Translations under genes and position numbers: made by a program
Notes under the pieces: generated by a model
The model's input: only the letters and a program-made list of their open reading frames with translations
Databases searched by the model: none
What the model was told of the DNA's origin: nothing
Shown here: one piece after another, positions 1-6,998 of the stretch
Layout of the letters: every line of letters starts with the position of its first letter
Numbering within the stretch: the stretch's first letter is position 1
Source: Lachnospiraceae bacterium UBA7598
Lineage (GTDB): Bacteria; Bacillota; Clostridia; Lachnospirales; Lachnospiraceae
Assembly: GCA_002474415.1 (NCBI GenBank)
Contig: DLQV01000049.1
Coordinates: forward strand, 4,022-20,921
Length of the DNA: 16,900 nt
Direction: 5' to 3'

Positions 1-36
1 CGCCTAAATACAAAACAATAAAAAAGGAGGTTTGTT

Positions 37-546
37 ATGCACACATTTCAACCATATCCAATCGATAAGATGGAATTCAATCCATTTACCAAAATAGGAA
101 AAGAATGGGCTTTAGTTTCCGCCGGAGACAAAACCAAATGTAACACCATGACCGTCAGCTGGGGAGGCGTGGGCGTCCTCTGGGGAAAAAACGTTGTATT
201 TATTTTTATCCGTGATTCCCGCTATACCAAAGAATTTTTAGACAGTGGAGATCTGTTCTCTTTGTCTTTCTTAAGCGAAGACTACCGCGATGCGTTAAAT
301 TACTGTGGAAGTCACAGTGGCCGCGGAGAAGAAGACAAATTCGCCTCCGCCGGACTGACAAAAGCATTCCGGCACGACATTCCTTATCCGGATGAAGCCA
401 ATCTGGTATTTTTATGCAGAAAGATGGCTGCCGTACCGATCAGCGAAGACAGTTTTACCGATTCCACACTGATGGATAAATGGTACAGCGATCACGATAT
501 GCATATGATGTATGTCGGAGAAATTGTAGAAGTAACCGCCCGTTAA
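37..546 (+). CDS. Flavin reductase family protein (FMN-binding split barrel)
   Basis: Seen: 169 residues, ATG start, preceded by an AAGGAGG ribosome site at about 24-30. The N-terminal half has the pattern NTMTVSWGGVGVLWGK (about residues 36-51) followed by a beta strand and R-(Y)-T-K, then SLSFL and an N-Y-C-G-SHSGRGEDK-like stretch near residues 88-101. This is typical of the short flavin reductase-like proteins of anaerobic Firmicutes. Known: the family binds FMN in a split beta-barrel dimer and reduces flavin or small substrates with NAD(P)H. Its substrate here cannot be told. It is cytosolic, with no signal peptide or TM segment. It is the only plus-strand gene at this end and seems monocistronic, ending at the terminator at 566-613. 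Its promoter would lie left of the window. Confidence 0.85.
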   Translation: MHTFQPYPIDKMEFNPFTKIGKEWALVSAGDKTKCNTMTVSWGGVGVLWGKNVVFIFIRDSRYTKEFLDSGDLFSLSFLSEDYRDALNYCGSHSGRGEEDKFASAGLTKAFRHDIPYPDEANLVFLCRKMAAVPISEDSFTDSTLMDKWYSDHDMHMMYVGEIVEVTAR

Positions 547-565
547 TTGATTGGTCCTATCATTT

Positions 566-613
566 AAAAACGCTGTCCGCAGTGGTCAAAAAACCACCGC
601 GGGCAGCATTTTT
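566..613. terminator. Bidirectional intrinsic terminator between flavin reductase gene and ilvN
   Basis: Arms GCTGTCCGC (572-580) and GCGGGCAGC (599-607) pair over 9 bp with one G-T. Inside them GTGGT (582-586) pairs with ACCAC (593-597), closing an A-rich loop. ATTTTT follows on the plus strand (608-613), and AAAAA at 566-570 gives a U run for minus-strand transcripts. The two genes converge here, so one hairpin can end both transcripts. The last bases of ilvN (stop at 612) lie in the T run. Confidence 0.85.
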
Positions 614-1118
614 ATCTGCACTCTGTGCTGATCGACTCAATGGCAACCGAGCCTCCGCGCACAACAGAAATATGCTTAAATTTTTTCTTTAAAATTGCAA
701 TCAGATCATCATGTTTCTGCTCTGTTCTTCTGCACTCAAGCATAACACTGCCGATTCCGATATCCACTACATCCACACGCATGGCCTGTGCAATCTGAAA
801 CACTTCCGTCATCTGTGTCTCATTCAGTTCCATAATCTTGACAAACATCAGCTCTTTTAACCGAAGCGGAACATTTGTCAGGTCGATCACCTTGATTACC
901 TCAACCATACGGTTCAACTGCTTTTTGATCTGCTCAAACGTGATGTCATCGCTCTCCACACTGATCGTCATACGGGAAACCGTCTCATCTTCCGTCGTAC
1001 CAACCGTCAGTGACTGTAAATTGTAGGATTTTCCGGAAAACAGTCCGGAAACCTTTGCAAGTACACCTACATCATTTTCTACATACAATGCAATCCAGCG
1101 CTTTTTCATTTCAGACAT
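612..1118 (-). CDS. ilvN: Acetolactate synthase, small (regulatory) subunit
   Basis: 168 residues, the usual length for IlvN/IlvH. An N-terminal ACT domain runs over about residues 6-80 (RWIALYVENDVGVLAKVSGLFSGKSYNLQSL...), followed by the conserved C-terminal dimer domain (LKELMFVKI near 87-95). Known: the ACT domain binds valine and confers feedback inhibition, and the subunit raises catalytic activity of IlvB. It is the last gene of the thyA-folA-carrier-ilvB-ilvN operon. Its start is 10 nt past the ilvB stop codon, and its AGGAGG site (1125-1130) overlaps that stop (TAGGAGG on the minus strand), so translation is probably coupled, giving matched subunit amounts. A second in-frame ATG occurs 3 codons later, but the first is better spaced. 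The gene ends at the bidirectional terminator. Confidence 0.95.
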   Translation of the reverse strand: MSEMKKRWIALYVENDVGVLAKVSGLFSGKSYNLQSLTVGTTEDETVSRMTISVESDDITFEQIKKQLNRMVEVIKVIDLTNVPLRLKELMFVKIMELNETQMTEVFQIAQAMRVDVVDIGIGSVMLECRRTEQKHDDLIAILKKKFKHISVVRGGSVAIESISTECR

Positions 1119-1128
1119 TGTTTTCCTC

Positions 1129-2850
1129 CTATTTTAAAATCATTTCACTCATCGGATTTCCGCTTTTTACCATCGGAAGTACCAGCTCATCGGTAGCAAT
1201 CATAAATTCAATGATCGTCGGTGCATCCGTATGCTTCTTTGCCTCTGCAAACGCTGCATCAATGTCTTCTTCCTTCTCTACACGGATTCCGTATGCTCCA
1301 TAGCTTTCTGCCAGTTTCACAAAATCAGGAACATATTCCGGACACTGGTCATTGGGTCCCTTGCATCCACTCGGACAGGATGGACGCCGGCGCAGACAGG
1401 TTGCACTGTAACGCTTTCCATAAAACAGTTCCTGCATCTGACGGACCATACCAAGATAATTATTGTTCAGCAGACAGATCGTAATTCCGGTGCCCTGTGT
1501 TACCGCCGTTGCCATCTCCTGAATATTCATCTGAAATCCACCATCTCCCGTGATACACACAACCGGCTTCTTGGGATTTGCAATTTTTGCTCCGATTGCG
1601 GCCGGAAATCCGAATCCCATCGTTCCCAATCCACCGGATGTAATGAGCTGACTCTGTTCGTCCAGTTCCAGATACTGGGTTGCCCACATCTGGTGTTGCC
1701 CGACATCTGTCACATAAATACTGTGTGGAAACTGTGCATTGATATGTTCCATAATCATCTGTGGACTGATCCCACGGTCCCTGCGCATTGCAAGCGGATT
1801 CTCCTGCTCCCACTGGTGAATCTGTTCCTGCCACTGTTCCGTATCTTTTTTTTCGGCCCACTCTAACAGCTTTTCAAGCGCCACACCTGCATCTGCAACC
1901 ACCGGCACGTCCACAACCACATTACGCGAAATGGAAGCCGTATCCACATCAATATGTACAATCTGCGCATGCGGTGCAAACTCATTTAAATCTCCGGTAA
2001 TCCGGTCATTGAAACGGGTACCTATGGAAAAGAGCAGATCACATTCCATAACTGCCATATTGGCTGCATATCTTCCATGCATTCCACAATTTCCGATATA
2101 CAGTGGATGTGTGGTCGGTACTGCCCCCTTGCCCATAATTGTCGTGACAACCGGAACATTTTCTTTTTCCATAAATTTCTTCAGCTTTTCTCCCGCATGG
2201 CTGATGTTGACACCTCCGCCGGCAAGAATCAGCGGTTTTTTTGCAGACTTGAGCAGTTTGTAAGCTTTCTTTAACTGTCCGATATGTACCCCGTGAATCG
2301 GCTTATATCCCCGGATATCCACATGGGAAGGATACTCTGCCGGTCCGGATGCCGTCTGGATGTCCTTTGGAATATCGATCAGCACTGGTCCCGGTTTTCC
2401 GGTCTGGGCAATATAGAAGGCCATCTTGATGATCTCTCCAAGATCTTCCCGTCTTCGCACCGTCACACCATACTTGGTAATGCTTCTCGTCATGCCAACG
2501 ATATCCACTTCCTGAAATGCATCGTTTCCGATCAGTCCAAGTGGCACCTGTCCGGTAAAACATACCAGCGGAATGCTGTCATAATGGGCATCTGCCAGTC
2601 CGGTAATGATATTCGTCGCTCCCGGTCCACTCGTCACCAGACATACGCCCACCCGTCCGGTAGACTTGGCATATCCTTCTGCCTCGTGAATTAATCCCTG
2701 TTCATGCCGCGGCAGGATCAGGTTGATACTGTCGGTCTTATATAATTCATCAAATAAATCCGTAACCGTTCCCCCTGGATATCCAAAGATTGTGTCTACT
2801 CCTTCTTCTTCCAGCGCTTTTACGAATAATTTTCTTCCTGTAATATCCAT
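1129..2850 (-). CDS. ilvB: Acetolactate synthase, large (catalytic) subunit, with Cys-rich insert
   Basis: 573 residues. ThDP enzyme joining two pyruvates to 2-acetolactate, or pyruvate plus 2-oxobutyrate to acetohydroxybutyrate: the first step to valine/leucine and isoleucine. Seen: N-terminal PYR domain with FGYPGG (22-27) and catalytic Glu50 in LPRHEQG; central domain about 195-330 with GGGV at 211-214; C-terminal PP domain with the ThDP/Mg motif GDG (435-437) through NNN (462-464). Odd: after GKRYSAT, just behind the ThDP motif, sits an extra stretch with four cysteines (C485, C492, C496, C503), after which the normal VPDFVKLAESYG resumes. The reading frame is intact, so this is a true insert. 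The start is set by AGGAGG at 2861-2866, which overlaps the carrier gene's stop. It makes a complex with the downstream ilvN product. A FAD-binding role, usual for AHAS, is assumed from family knowledge. Confidence 0.96.
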   Translation of the reverse strand: MDITGRKLFVKALEEEGVDTIFGYPGGTVTDLFDELYKTDSINLILPRHEQGLIHEAEGYAKSTGRVGVCLVTSGPGATNIITGLADAHYDSIPLVCFTGQVPLGLIGNDAFQEVDIVGMTRSITKYGVTVRRREDLGEIIKMAFYIAQTGKPGPVLIDIPKDIQTASGPAEYPSHVDIRGYKPIHGVHIGQLKKAYKLLKSAKKPLILAGGGVNISHAGEKLKKFMEKENVPVVTTIMGKGAVPTTHPLYIGNCGMHGRYAANMAVMECDLLFSIGTRFNDRITGDLNEFAPHAQIVHIDVDTASISRNVVVDVPVVADAGVALEKLLEWAEKKDTEQWQEQIHQWEQENPLAMRRDRGISPQMIMEHINAQFPHSIYVTDVGQHQMWATQYLELDEQSQLITSGGLGTMGFGFPAAIGAKIANPKKPVVCITGDGGFQMNIQEMATAVTQGTGITICLLNNNYLGMVRQMQELFYGKRYSATCLRRRPSCPSGCKGPNDQCPEYVPDFVKLAESYGAYGIRVEKEEDIDAAFAEAKKHTDAPTIIEFMIATDELVLPMVKSGNPMSEMILK

Positions 2851-2865
2851 AAAAATGATATCCTC

Positions 2866-3816
2866 CTATATCAGTCCAAATGTGCGAAGTAAAAAGATCC
2901 AGAACGTCAGCGTAAATGCCGCAAACAACGTCGTTGCAACAATGACACTCGCCGTCAGGACTCCATCATTTTTCATACTCTTTGCCATAATGTAACAGCT
3001 TGGCGTTGTCGGGGATGCCAGCATAATTAAAATTGCAATAATCTTCTCCCCGGAAAATCCCATATAAGCCGCTACCGGTAAAAAGATCAGTGGCTGGATC
3101 ACCAGCTTGATGGCAGCTGCCCAGCAAGTCGGTTTGATCTTTGCGATGGCTTTGCGCCCCTCAAATCCCGCACCGATAACAATCAGTGCAAGCGGTGTGG
3201 CAAGCTGTGCGACAGAGTTAATCGTCTTATTGACAATCGTCGGAAAATGAATTCCCAGAAGGGAAACAACAAGTCCCAGGAAAATCGAATCAATGATCGG
3301 ATTTTTCACGATATTGACCAGTGCCTGTTTAATCTTTCCCTTATCCCGTTTTCCTTCCTCATCCTGCGCCTCAAATGTCAGTACAATAACGGAATATACA
3401 TTGTACAGCGGAACCGCGCCCACGATCATCAGCGGACCCATGGCAGAAGATCCGTAAATATTGTTGATAAATGCCATTCCCATGACGGCTGCACTGCTTC
3501 GGAACGAAGACTGTACAAATGCACCACGGATACTGTCATCTTTGACCGCAAATTTACTGATGCCCCAGATGCCCCAGAAACAGATACTGCTGACAATCGC
3601 ACAGTACAATACAAATTTCAGATCAAATACTTTTGATATCTGTACGGAAGCAATGTCCCGAAACAGCATAAACGGCAATGTCACCTTAAAATTGAAACGG
3701 TTTGCCACGGTAACAAAATGCTCATCCAGCATACCAATCTGATGCAGCACCCAGCCAATGACCATCACCAGGAAAATAGGAAATGTGACATTGACACTAA
3801 AGATAAAATCACTCAT
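2866..3816 (-). CDS. AEC-family transporter (auxin efflux carrier / malate permease-like)
   Basis: 316 residues with about ten hydrophobic segments, in two groups split by a charged cytoplasmic loop near residues 149-162 (EAQDEEGKRDKGKIK). This is the usual architecture and length of the AEC family. Family signs include FRSSAAVMGMAF (about 105-116), ATPLALIVIGAGF (206-218) and ASPTTPSCYIMA (267-278). Known: bacterial members move small organic acids (malate, malonate, lactate-type) and some amino acids. The start ATG overlaps the folA stop by one base (TAATG) with only a weak upstream purine stretch, so it probably depends on coupled translation. ilvB follows 15 nt after. Inference: it may carry a pyruvate- or oxoacid-like compound related to IlvBN, or a folate/nucleotide-linked metabolite. 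Sequence alone does not decide the substrate or direction. Confidence 0.85.
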   Translation of the reverse strand: MSDFIFSVNVTFPIFLVMVIGWVLHQIGMLDEHFVTVANRFNFKVTLPFMLFRDIASVQISKVFDLKFVLYCAIVSSICFWGIWGISKFAVKDDSIRGAFVQSSFRSSAAVMGMAFINNIYGSSAMGPLMIVGAVPLYNVYSVIVLTFEAQDEEGKRDKGKIKQALVNIVKNPIIDSIFLGLVVSLLGIHFPTIVNKTINSVAQLATPLALIVIGAGFEGRKAIAKIKPTCWAAAIKLVIQPLIFLPVAAYMGFSGEKIIAILIMLASPTTPSCYIMAKSMKNDGVLTASVIVATTLFAAFTLTFWIFLLRTFGLI

Positions 3817-4310
3817 TATTTCTGCACTCTTTCATATTTGTAAAAATAAAATTCCAGATCAAAATATGTCTGTTCTTCACTGTCTGCTGTAATTTTCCAC
3901 TCTGGTTTCTCATCCAGATTTGGGAAATATGCATCCGCGTCATATGCATAGTCAATTTTTGTGATGTGTGCAACATCGCACTCATCCAAAAGCTGCTCAT
4001 ATATTTTCTGCCCACCGATCACATAGACATCATTGGTATCGTATTTTTCCAGTTCCCTGTGCAGCTCTTCCAGGGAATGCACAACAATTGCATTCTTGAC
4101 CTGATATGCCGGATTGTGTGTCAGCACAATATTAGTCCGGTTTTTCAGCGGAAGACCATTTGGGAAACTCTCTAACGTCTTTCGTCCCATCACGACAACT
4201 TTTCCGGTTGTTGTCTCCCGGAAAAATTTCTGATCCATCGGAATTCGTACCAGAAGCTCATTATTTTTTCCGATTGCCCAATTTTTATCTACTGCTGCAA
4301 TGATATTCAT
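3816..4310 (-). CDS. folA: Dihydrofolate reductase
   Basis: 164 residues, normal for bacterial DHFR. It reduces dihydrofolate to tetrahydrofolate with NADPH, regenerating the cofactor oxidised by thymidylate synthase. Seen: MNIIAAVDKNWAIGKNN start, the acidic catalytic residue Asp26 in IPMDQKFF, the NADPH-binding VVVMGRKTLESFP (38-50), and VYVIGGQKIYEQLL (about 94-107). The Trp common before this loop in the E. coli enzyme is Val here (V21), which I regard as ordinary family variation. It lies 20 nt downstream of thyA with an AAGGAG site at about 4317-4322. Its stop codon overlaps the start of the next gene by one base. The thyA-folA pairing is common and functionally direct. Confidence 0.97.
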   Translation of the reverse strand: MNIIAAVDKNWAIGKNNELLVRIPMDQKFFRETTTGKVVVMGRKTLESFPNGLPLKNRTNIVLTHNPAYQVKNAIVVHSLEELHRELEKYDTNDVYVIGGQKIYEQLLDECDVAHITKIDYAYDADAYFPNLDEKPEWKITADSEEQTYFDLEFYFYKYERVQK

Positions 4311-4330
4311 GATTTTCTCCTTCCTGACTG

Positions 4331-5179
4331 CTATATTGCCACCGGAATGTTTTTGATCTGTGGTCCGGTCACATAATCGGTCACCTTGATATCATCCGGT
4401 GTAAACTGATAAAAATCCTTAATCTCCGGATTCAGCCAGAATTTCGGTGCCGGATACTGCTTTCGCGTGATCAGCTCTTTGACCAGTTCCACATGGCGGT
4501 CATAAATGTGTGCGTCCGCAATGACATGTACCAGTTCTCCCACTTTCATATCACACACCTGTGCCAGCATATGCATCAACACTGCATACTGGCATACATT
4601 CCAGTTATTTGCCGTAAGCACATCCTGCGAACGCTGATTCAAAATTGCATTTAATGTCAGTTTGTCATCGCCCGGATGCTGCGTCACATTAAAGGTCATG
4701 CTGTACGCACACGGATACAGATTCATCTCATGCAGATCCTGATGCACATAAATATTGGTCAGAATCCGGCGGCTGAACGGATTATTTTTCAGATCATAAA
4801 TCACCCGGTCCACCTGATCCATCATTCCCTCTCGATACTGATGTTTCTGTGCCAGTTGATAGCCGTATGCCTTTCCAATGGAACCATTTTCATCTGCCCA
4901 TTCATCCCAGACAGTACTGTTTAAATCATGGATGTTGTTGGATTTGCGCTGCCAGATCCACAACATTTCTTCCGTACAGGTTTTGATTGCCGTCTTGCGC
5001 AGCGTGATTGCTGGAAATTCCTTTGAAAGGTCATAGCGGTTGACTACGCCAAATTTCTTGATCGTATACGCACTTGTGCCATCCTCCCAGTGTGGACGCA
5101 CCTTTTCACCCTCGGTACTTGTCCCGTTCTCCAGAATATCATGACACATATCTACAAATATTTTATCTGCTAAACTCAT
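4331..5179 (-). CDS. thyA: Thymidylate synthase (ThyA type)
   Basis: 282 residues. Converts dUMP to dTMP using methylene-tetrahydrofolate and releases dihydrofolate, which the adjacent folA product recycles. Seen: the twin arginines of the phosphate site in NPFSRRIL (R137, R138), catalytic Cys157 in NLYPCAYSMTFNV, QRSQD (182-186), N194 in NNWNVCQYA, and HIYDRHV (224-230), equivalent to the dUMP-binding His/Tyr of E. coli ThyA. The sequence around the active Cys differs from the classic PPCH form and is closer in style to the divergent Firmicute/phage-type ThyA. First gene of the five-gene operon. AGGGG (5187-5191) lies 7 nt before the ATG, and a promoter candidate lies at 5219-5246. Confidence 0.95.
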   Translation of the reverse strand: MSLADKIFVDMCHDILENGTSTEGEKVRPHWEDGTSAYTIKKFGVVNRYDLSKEFPAITLRKTAIKTCTEEMLWIWQRKSNNIHDLNSTVWDEWADENGSIGKAYGYQLAQKHQYREGMMDQVDRVIYDLKNNPFSRRILTNIYVHQDLHEMNLYPCAYSMTFNVTQHPGDDKLTLNAILNQRSQDVLTANNWNVCQYAVLMHMLAQVCDMKVGELVHVIADAHIYDRHVELVKELITRKQYPAPKFWLNPEIKDFYQFTPDDIKVTDYVTGPQIKNIPVAI

Positions 5180-5199
5180 TGCTAATCCCCTATCTCTTG

Positions 5200-5249
5200 T
5201 CCTAGACTTTTACTTTTCATTATACCCGATTCTCTCAAAAAGTCTATGA
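5200..5249. repeat. Imperfect inverted repeat around thyA promoter
   Basis: TCCTAGACTTTT (5200-5211) and AAAAGTCTATGA (5238-5249) are reverse complements at 11 of 12 positions, with a 26 bp gap holding the -10 box. One arm covers the -35 and the other falls near the start of transcription. The stem is AT-rich and is not followed by a U run in either direction, so it is a poor terminator. A regulator site is possible; chance cannot be excluded. Confidence 0.4.
5219..5246 (-). promoter_or_regulatory. Candidate promoter of thyA-folA-carrier-ilvBN operon
   Basis: Minus strand: -10 TATAAT (5219-5224, perfect) and -35 TAGACT (5241-5246, 4 of 6 matches) with a 16 bp spacer. This gives a leader of about 30 nt before thyA. 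The -35 overlaps the stop codon of the upstream dus gene, and there is no U-run terminator between dus and thyA, so read-through from dus is also possible. Two arms of an imperfect inverted repeat (5200-5211 and 5238-5249) flank the -10. Confidence 0.5.
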
Positions 5250-6158
5250 GAAAATCTGCTGTACAATCAGTTTATACTCCGGCAGAGACTGGCATTTCCG
5301 GATCAGCTTTAAGTATTTCTCTCTGTCCGGAAATGACTTTGTCAGATAAAACCAGATTTCTTTCAGATGAAAAACAACATCCTTTTCCGCCCGGAAGGTA
5401 TCCAGACATCCCTCTAGAATTTCATCGTGAAACGCCCGCAGCCTGGCTTTGTCTGCCGGTGGATTTCCTTTGATTTCTCCGACCAGTCCGGGATTTTCCA
5501 GCAATCCCCTGCCAATCATGATACGGTCAACAGTTGGAAAAGTAGCTGTCACTCTCTCATAATCTTCCACACTGCATATATCTCCATTGTAACAGAGCGG
5601 CACATGGATCTGCTCCAGAGCACGGGCAAATGTTTCCATCCGTGGCGTTCTGCTGTAATAATCTTTCTGCAGACGCGGATGAATAATCAACTCTTCTAAC
5701 GGAAACTTTGCATAGACGGCGCAGAGCGCTTCCCACTCATCCGGGTCTTCCATTCCGACTCTGGTCTTTACCGATACCGCAAGTGGACTTTTCTCCAGCA
5801 CTTCTTTCAGCAAGTTTTCCAGTTCTTCCGGATCTGCCAGAAATCCGGCCCCTTTTCTTTTCGAGACAACCGTACCTGACGGACAGCCAAAATTGAGATT
5901 GACACTGGTAAATCCTAACTCTTCCAGCTGATGAATCATCATCAGAAACTCATCCGCACGATTTCCGATCAGCTGCGGTACCAGATGAATCTGTTCATTA
6001 TGTTCCGCTGCCAGATCCCGCTTTATTTTTTTGCTCATCTTTTTTGCCGCCGGGATAAACGGCGTAAAATATTTATCTATATATGGAAAATAATGTGCAT
6101 AAGCATTGCGCACAATATATCCTGTAATTCCTTCCATCGGAGCAAGATAAAATAACAT
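5244..6158 (-). CDS. dus: tRNA-dihydrouridine synthase
   Basis: 304 residues, FMN-dependent TIM-barrel enzyme that reduces uridines in the D-loop of tRNA. Seen: N-terminal LAPMEGITG (5-13), the catalytic-Cys motif NLNFGCPSGTVVSKRKGAGFL with Cys92, K131 in VSVKTRVG, H160 in IIHPR, NGD (191-193), and the phosphate-binding MIGRGLLENPGL (214-225). The tail after about 235 is the helical tRNA-recognition domain. The catalytic loop is typical of DUS proteins found in Clostridia, but I do not assign it to DusA, B or C. The start is set by GGAGGG at 6165-6170. A promoter candidate lies at 6179-6206, diverging from the VTT gene. The stop overlaps the -35 of the thyA promoter. Confidence 0.93.
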   Translation of the reverse strand: MLFYLAPMEGITGYIVRNAYAHYFPYIDKYFTPFIPAAKKMSKKIKRDLAAEHNEQIHLVPQLIGNRADEFLMMIHQLEELGFTSVNLNFGCPSGTVVSKRKGAGFLADPEELENLLKEVLEKSPLAVSVKTRVGMEDPDEWEALCAVYAKFPLEELIIHPRLQKDYYSRTPRMETFARALEQIHVPLCYNGDICSVEDYERVTATFPTVDRIMIGRGLLENPGLVGEIKGNPPADKARLRAFHDEILEGCLDTFRAEKDVVFHLKEIWFYLTKSFPDREKYLKLIRKCQSLPEYKLIVQQIFS

Positions 6159-6178
6159 AATTTTCCCTCCATTTTTCT

Positions 6179-6206
6179 ATTATAAGAAATTTGCCTGTAA
6201 AAGCAA
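6179..6206 (-). promoter_or_regulatory. Candidate promoter of dus
   Basis: Minus strand: TATAAT (6179-6184) with a 16 bp spacer to TTGCTT (6201-6206). The -10 is perfect and the -35 weak (3 of 6). An inverted repeat ATTTGC-N8-GCAAAT (6189-6208) covers the spacer and -35. Confidence 0.45.
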
Positions 6207-6224
6207 ATGATTTTCGGATAAGAA

Positions 6225-6253
6225 TTGACATCTTTTCGCCAAAAGCCTATAGT
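6225..6253 (+). promoter_or_regulatory. Strong sigma-A type promoter of VTT gene
   Basis: TTGACA (6225-6230, perfect), 17 bp spacer, TATAGT (6248-6253, 5 of 6). Transcription would start near 6260, leaving about 30 nt before the TTG start codon. It is back to back with the dus promoter. Confidence 0.8.
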
Positions 6254-6277
6254 TACGAATAGAATAAGCCTGAACAA

Positions 6278-6283
6278 AGGAGG
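6278..6283 (+). promoter_or_regulatory. Ribosome binding site that fixes a TTG start
   Basis: AGGAGG followed by 8 nt and then TTG at 6292. No ATG or GTG in the same frame lies closer to this site, so TTG is the start of the VTT protein. Confidence 0.8.
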
Positions 6284-6291
6284 TACTCAGC

Positions 6292-6996
6292 TTGGAAAAT
6301 CGTAACGAAAAAAAAATAAAACAAATCAAACGGATTCTGGCTATCGTTACCATCGTTTTTATCATCCTGATCGGATATTTTATCGGGCGTCCTCTGGTTC
6401 ATTTTGTATCGGATCCCAAGCAATTCCGGACCTGGGTCAACGACAAAGGAGTCTGGGGCATTCTCGGATTCATCGGAATGAATGTCCTGCAGGTACTCCT
6501 TGCCGTAATTCCGGGTGGACCTTTTGAAATCGGTGCCGGATACGCTTTCGGTGTAATCCGCGGCACACTGATCTGTGATTTTGCCATGACGATTGCCAGT
6601 GTCATCATTTTTCTGTTTGTGCGACGTTTCGGCATGAAATTTGTGGAATTGTTTGTAAGCCGCGAAAAAATAGAATCCGTCAAAATATTAAAAAGTTCCA
6701 GGCGTTCGGAAAGCATTATTTTTCTGCTCTTCCTCATACCCGGAACTCCCAAAGATCTGTTATCCTACCTTGTCGGACTAACCGACATAAAGCTTTCCCA
6801 CTGGATTATCATCTGTGCAGTTGGCCGTATGCCGGCAATCTTTCTTTCTGTACTGAGCGGCAATGCCTTAAACAAAGCCGATTATGGTTTTGTCATTCTG
6901 ATGTTTGCCATCATGATCGCCTTATCTGTCTGTGGATTTTTCTTTTACCGTGCCCGAAACAAAAAAGGCAGTGATCCCGAAGACAAACCGGAATAA
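6292..6996 (+). CDS. TVP38/TMEM64 (VTT domain, DedA-like) membrane protein
   Basis: 234 residues. A basic N-terminus (NEKKIKQIKR) is followed by TM1 (about 14-33), then the VTT core. Signs are IPGGPFEIGAGYAFG (about 74-88), a long hydrophobic helix with VIIFLFVRRFG (about 104-114), the re-entrant FLLFLIPGTPKDLLSYLVGL (about 144-163), and GRMPAIFLSVLSGNAL (about 178-193). A last TM segment (about 198-218) precedes a charged cytoplasmic tail. Known: DedA/VTT proteins are linked to lipid scrambling and undecaprenyl-phosphate or phosphatidyl-lipid recycling, but for most bacterial TVP38 proteins the substrate is unknown. The start is TTG, supported by AGGAGG at 6278-6283. Own strong promoter; converges with the PAS gene after only 2 bp, with no terminator visible between them. 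Confidence 0.9.
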   Translation: MENRNEKKIKQIKRILAIVTIVFIILIGYFIGRPLVHFVSDPKQFRTWVNDKGVWGILGFIGMNVLQVLLAVIPGGPFEIGAGYAFGVIRGTLICDFAMTIASVIIFLFVRRFGMKFVELFVSREKIESVKILKSSRRSESIIFLLFLIPGTPKDLLSYLVGLTDIKLSHWIIICAVGRMPAIFLSVLSGNALNKADYGFVILMFAIMIALSVCGFFFYRARNKKGSDPEDKPE

Positions 6997-6998
6997 CG

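Noticed and set aside
1231..1866. Long plus-strand open frame (211 codons) opposite ilvB
   Set aside because: It is antisense to a clear enzyme, shows no protein family pattern and is the usual shadow of a well-coded gene.
5180..5243. Riboswitch or T-box leader before the thyA-ilv operon
   Set aside because: The gap is 64 bp, the leader about 30 nt, with no T-box sequence, specifier stem or antiterminator; ilvB and ilvN have only 10-15 nt gaps upstream.
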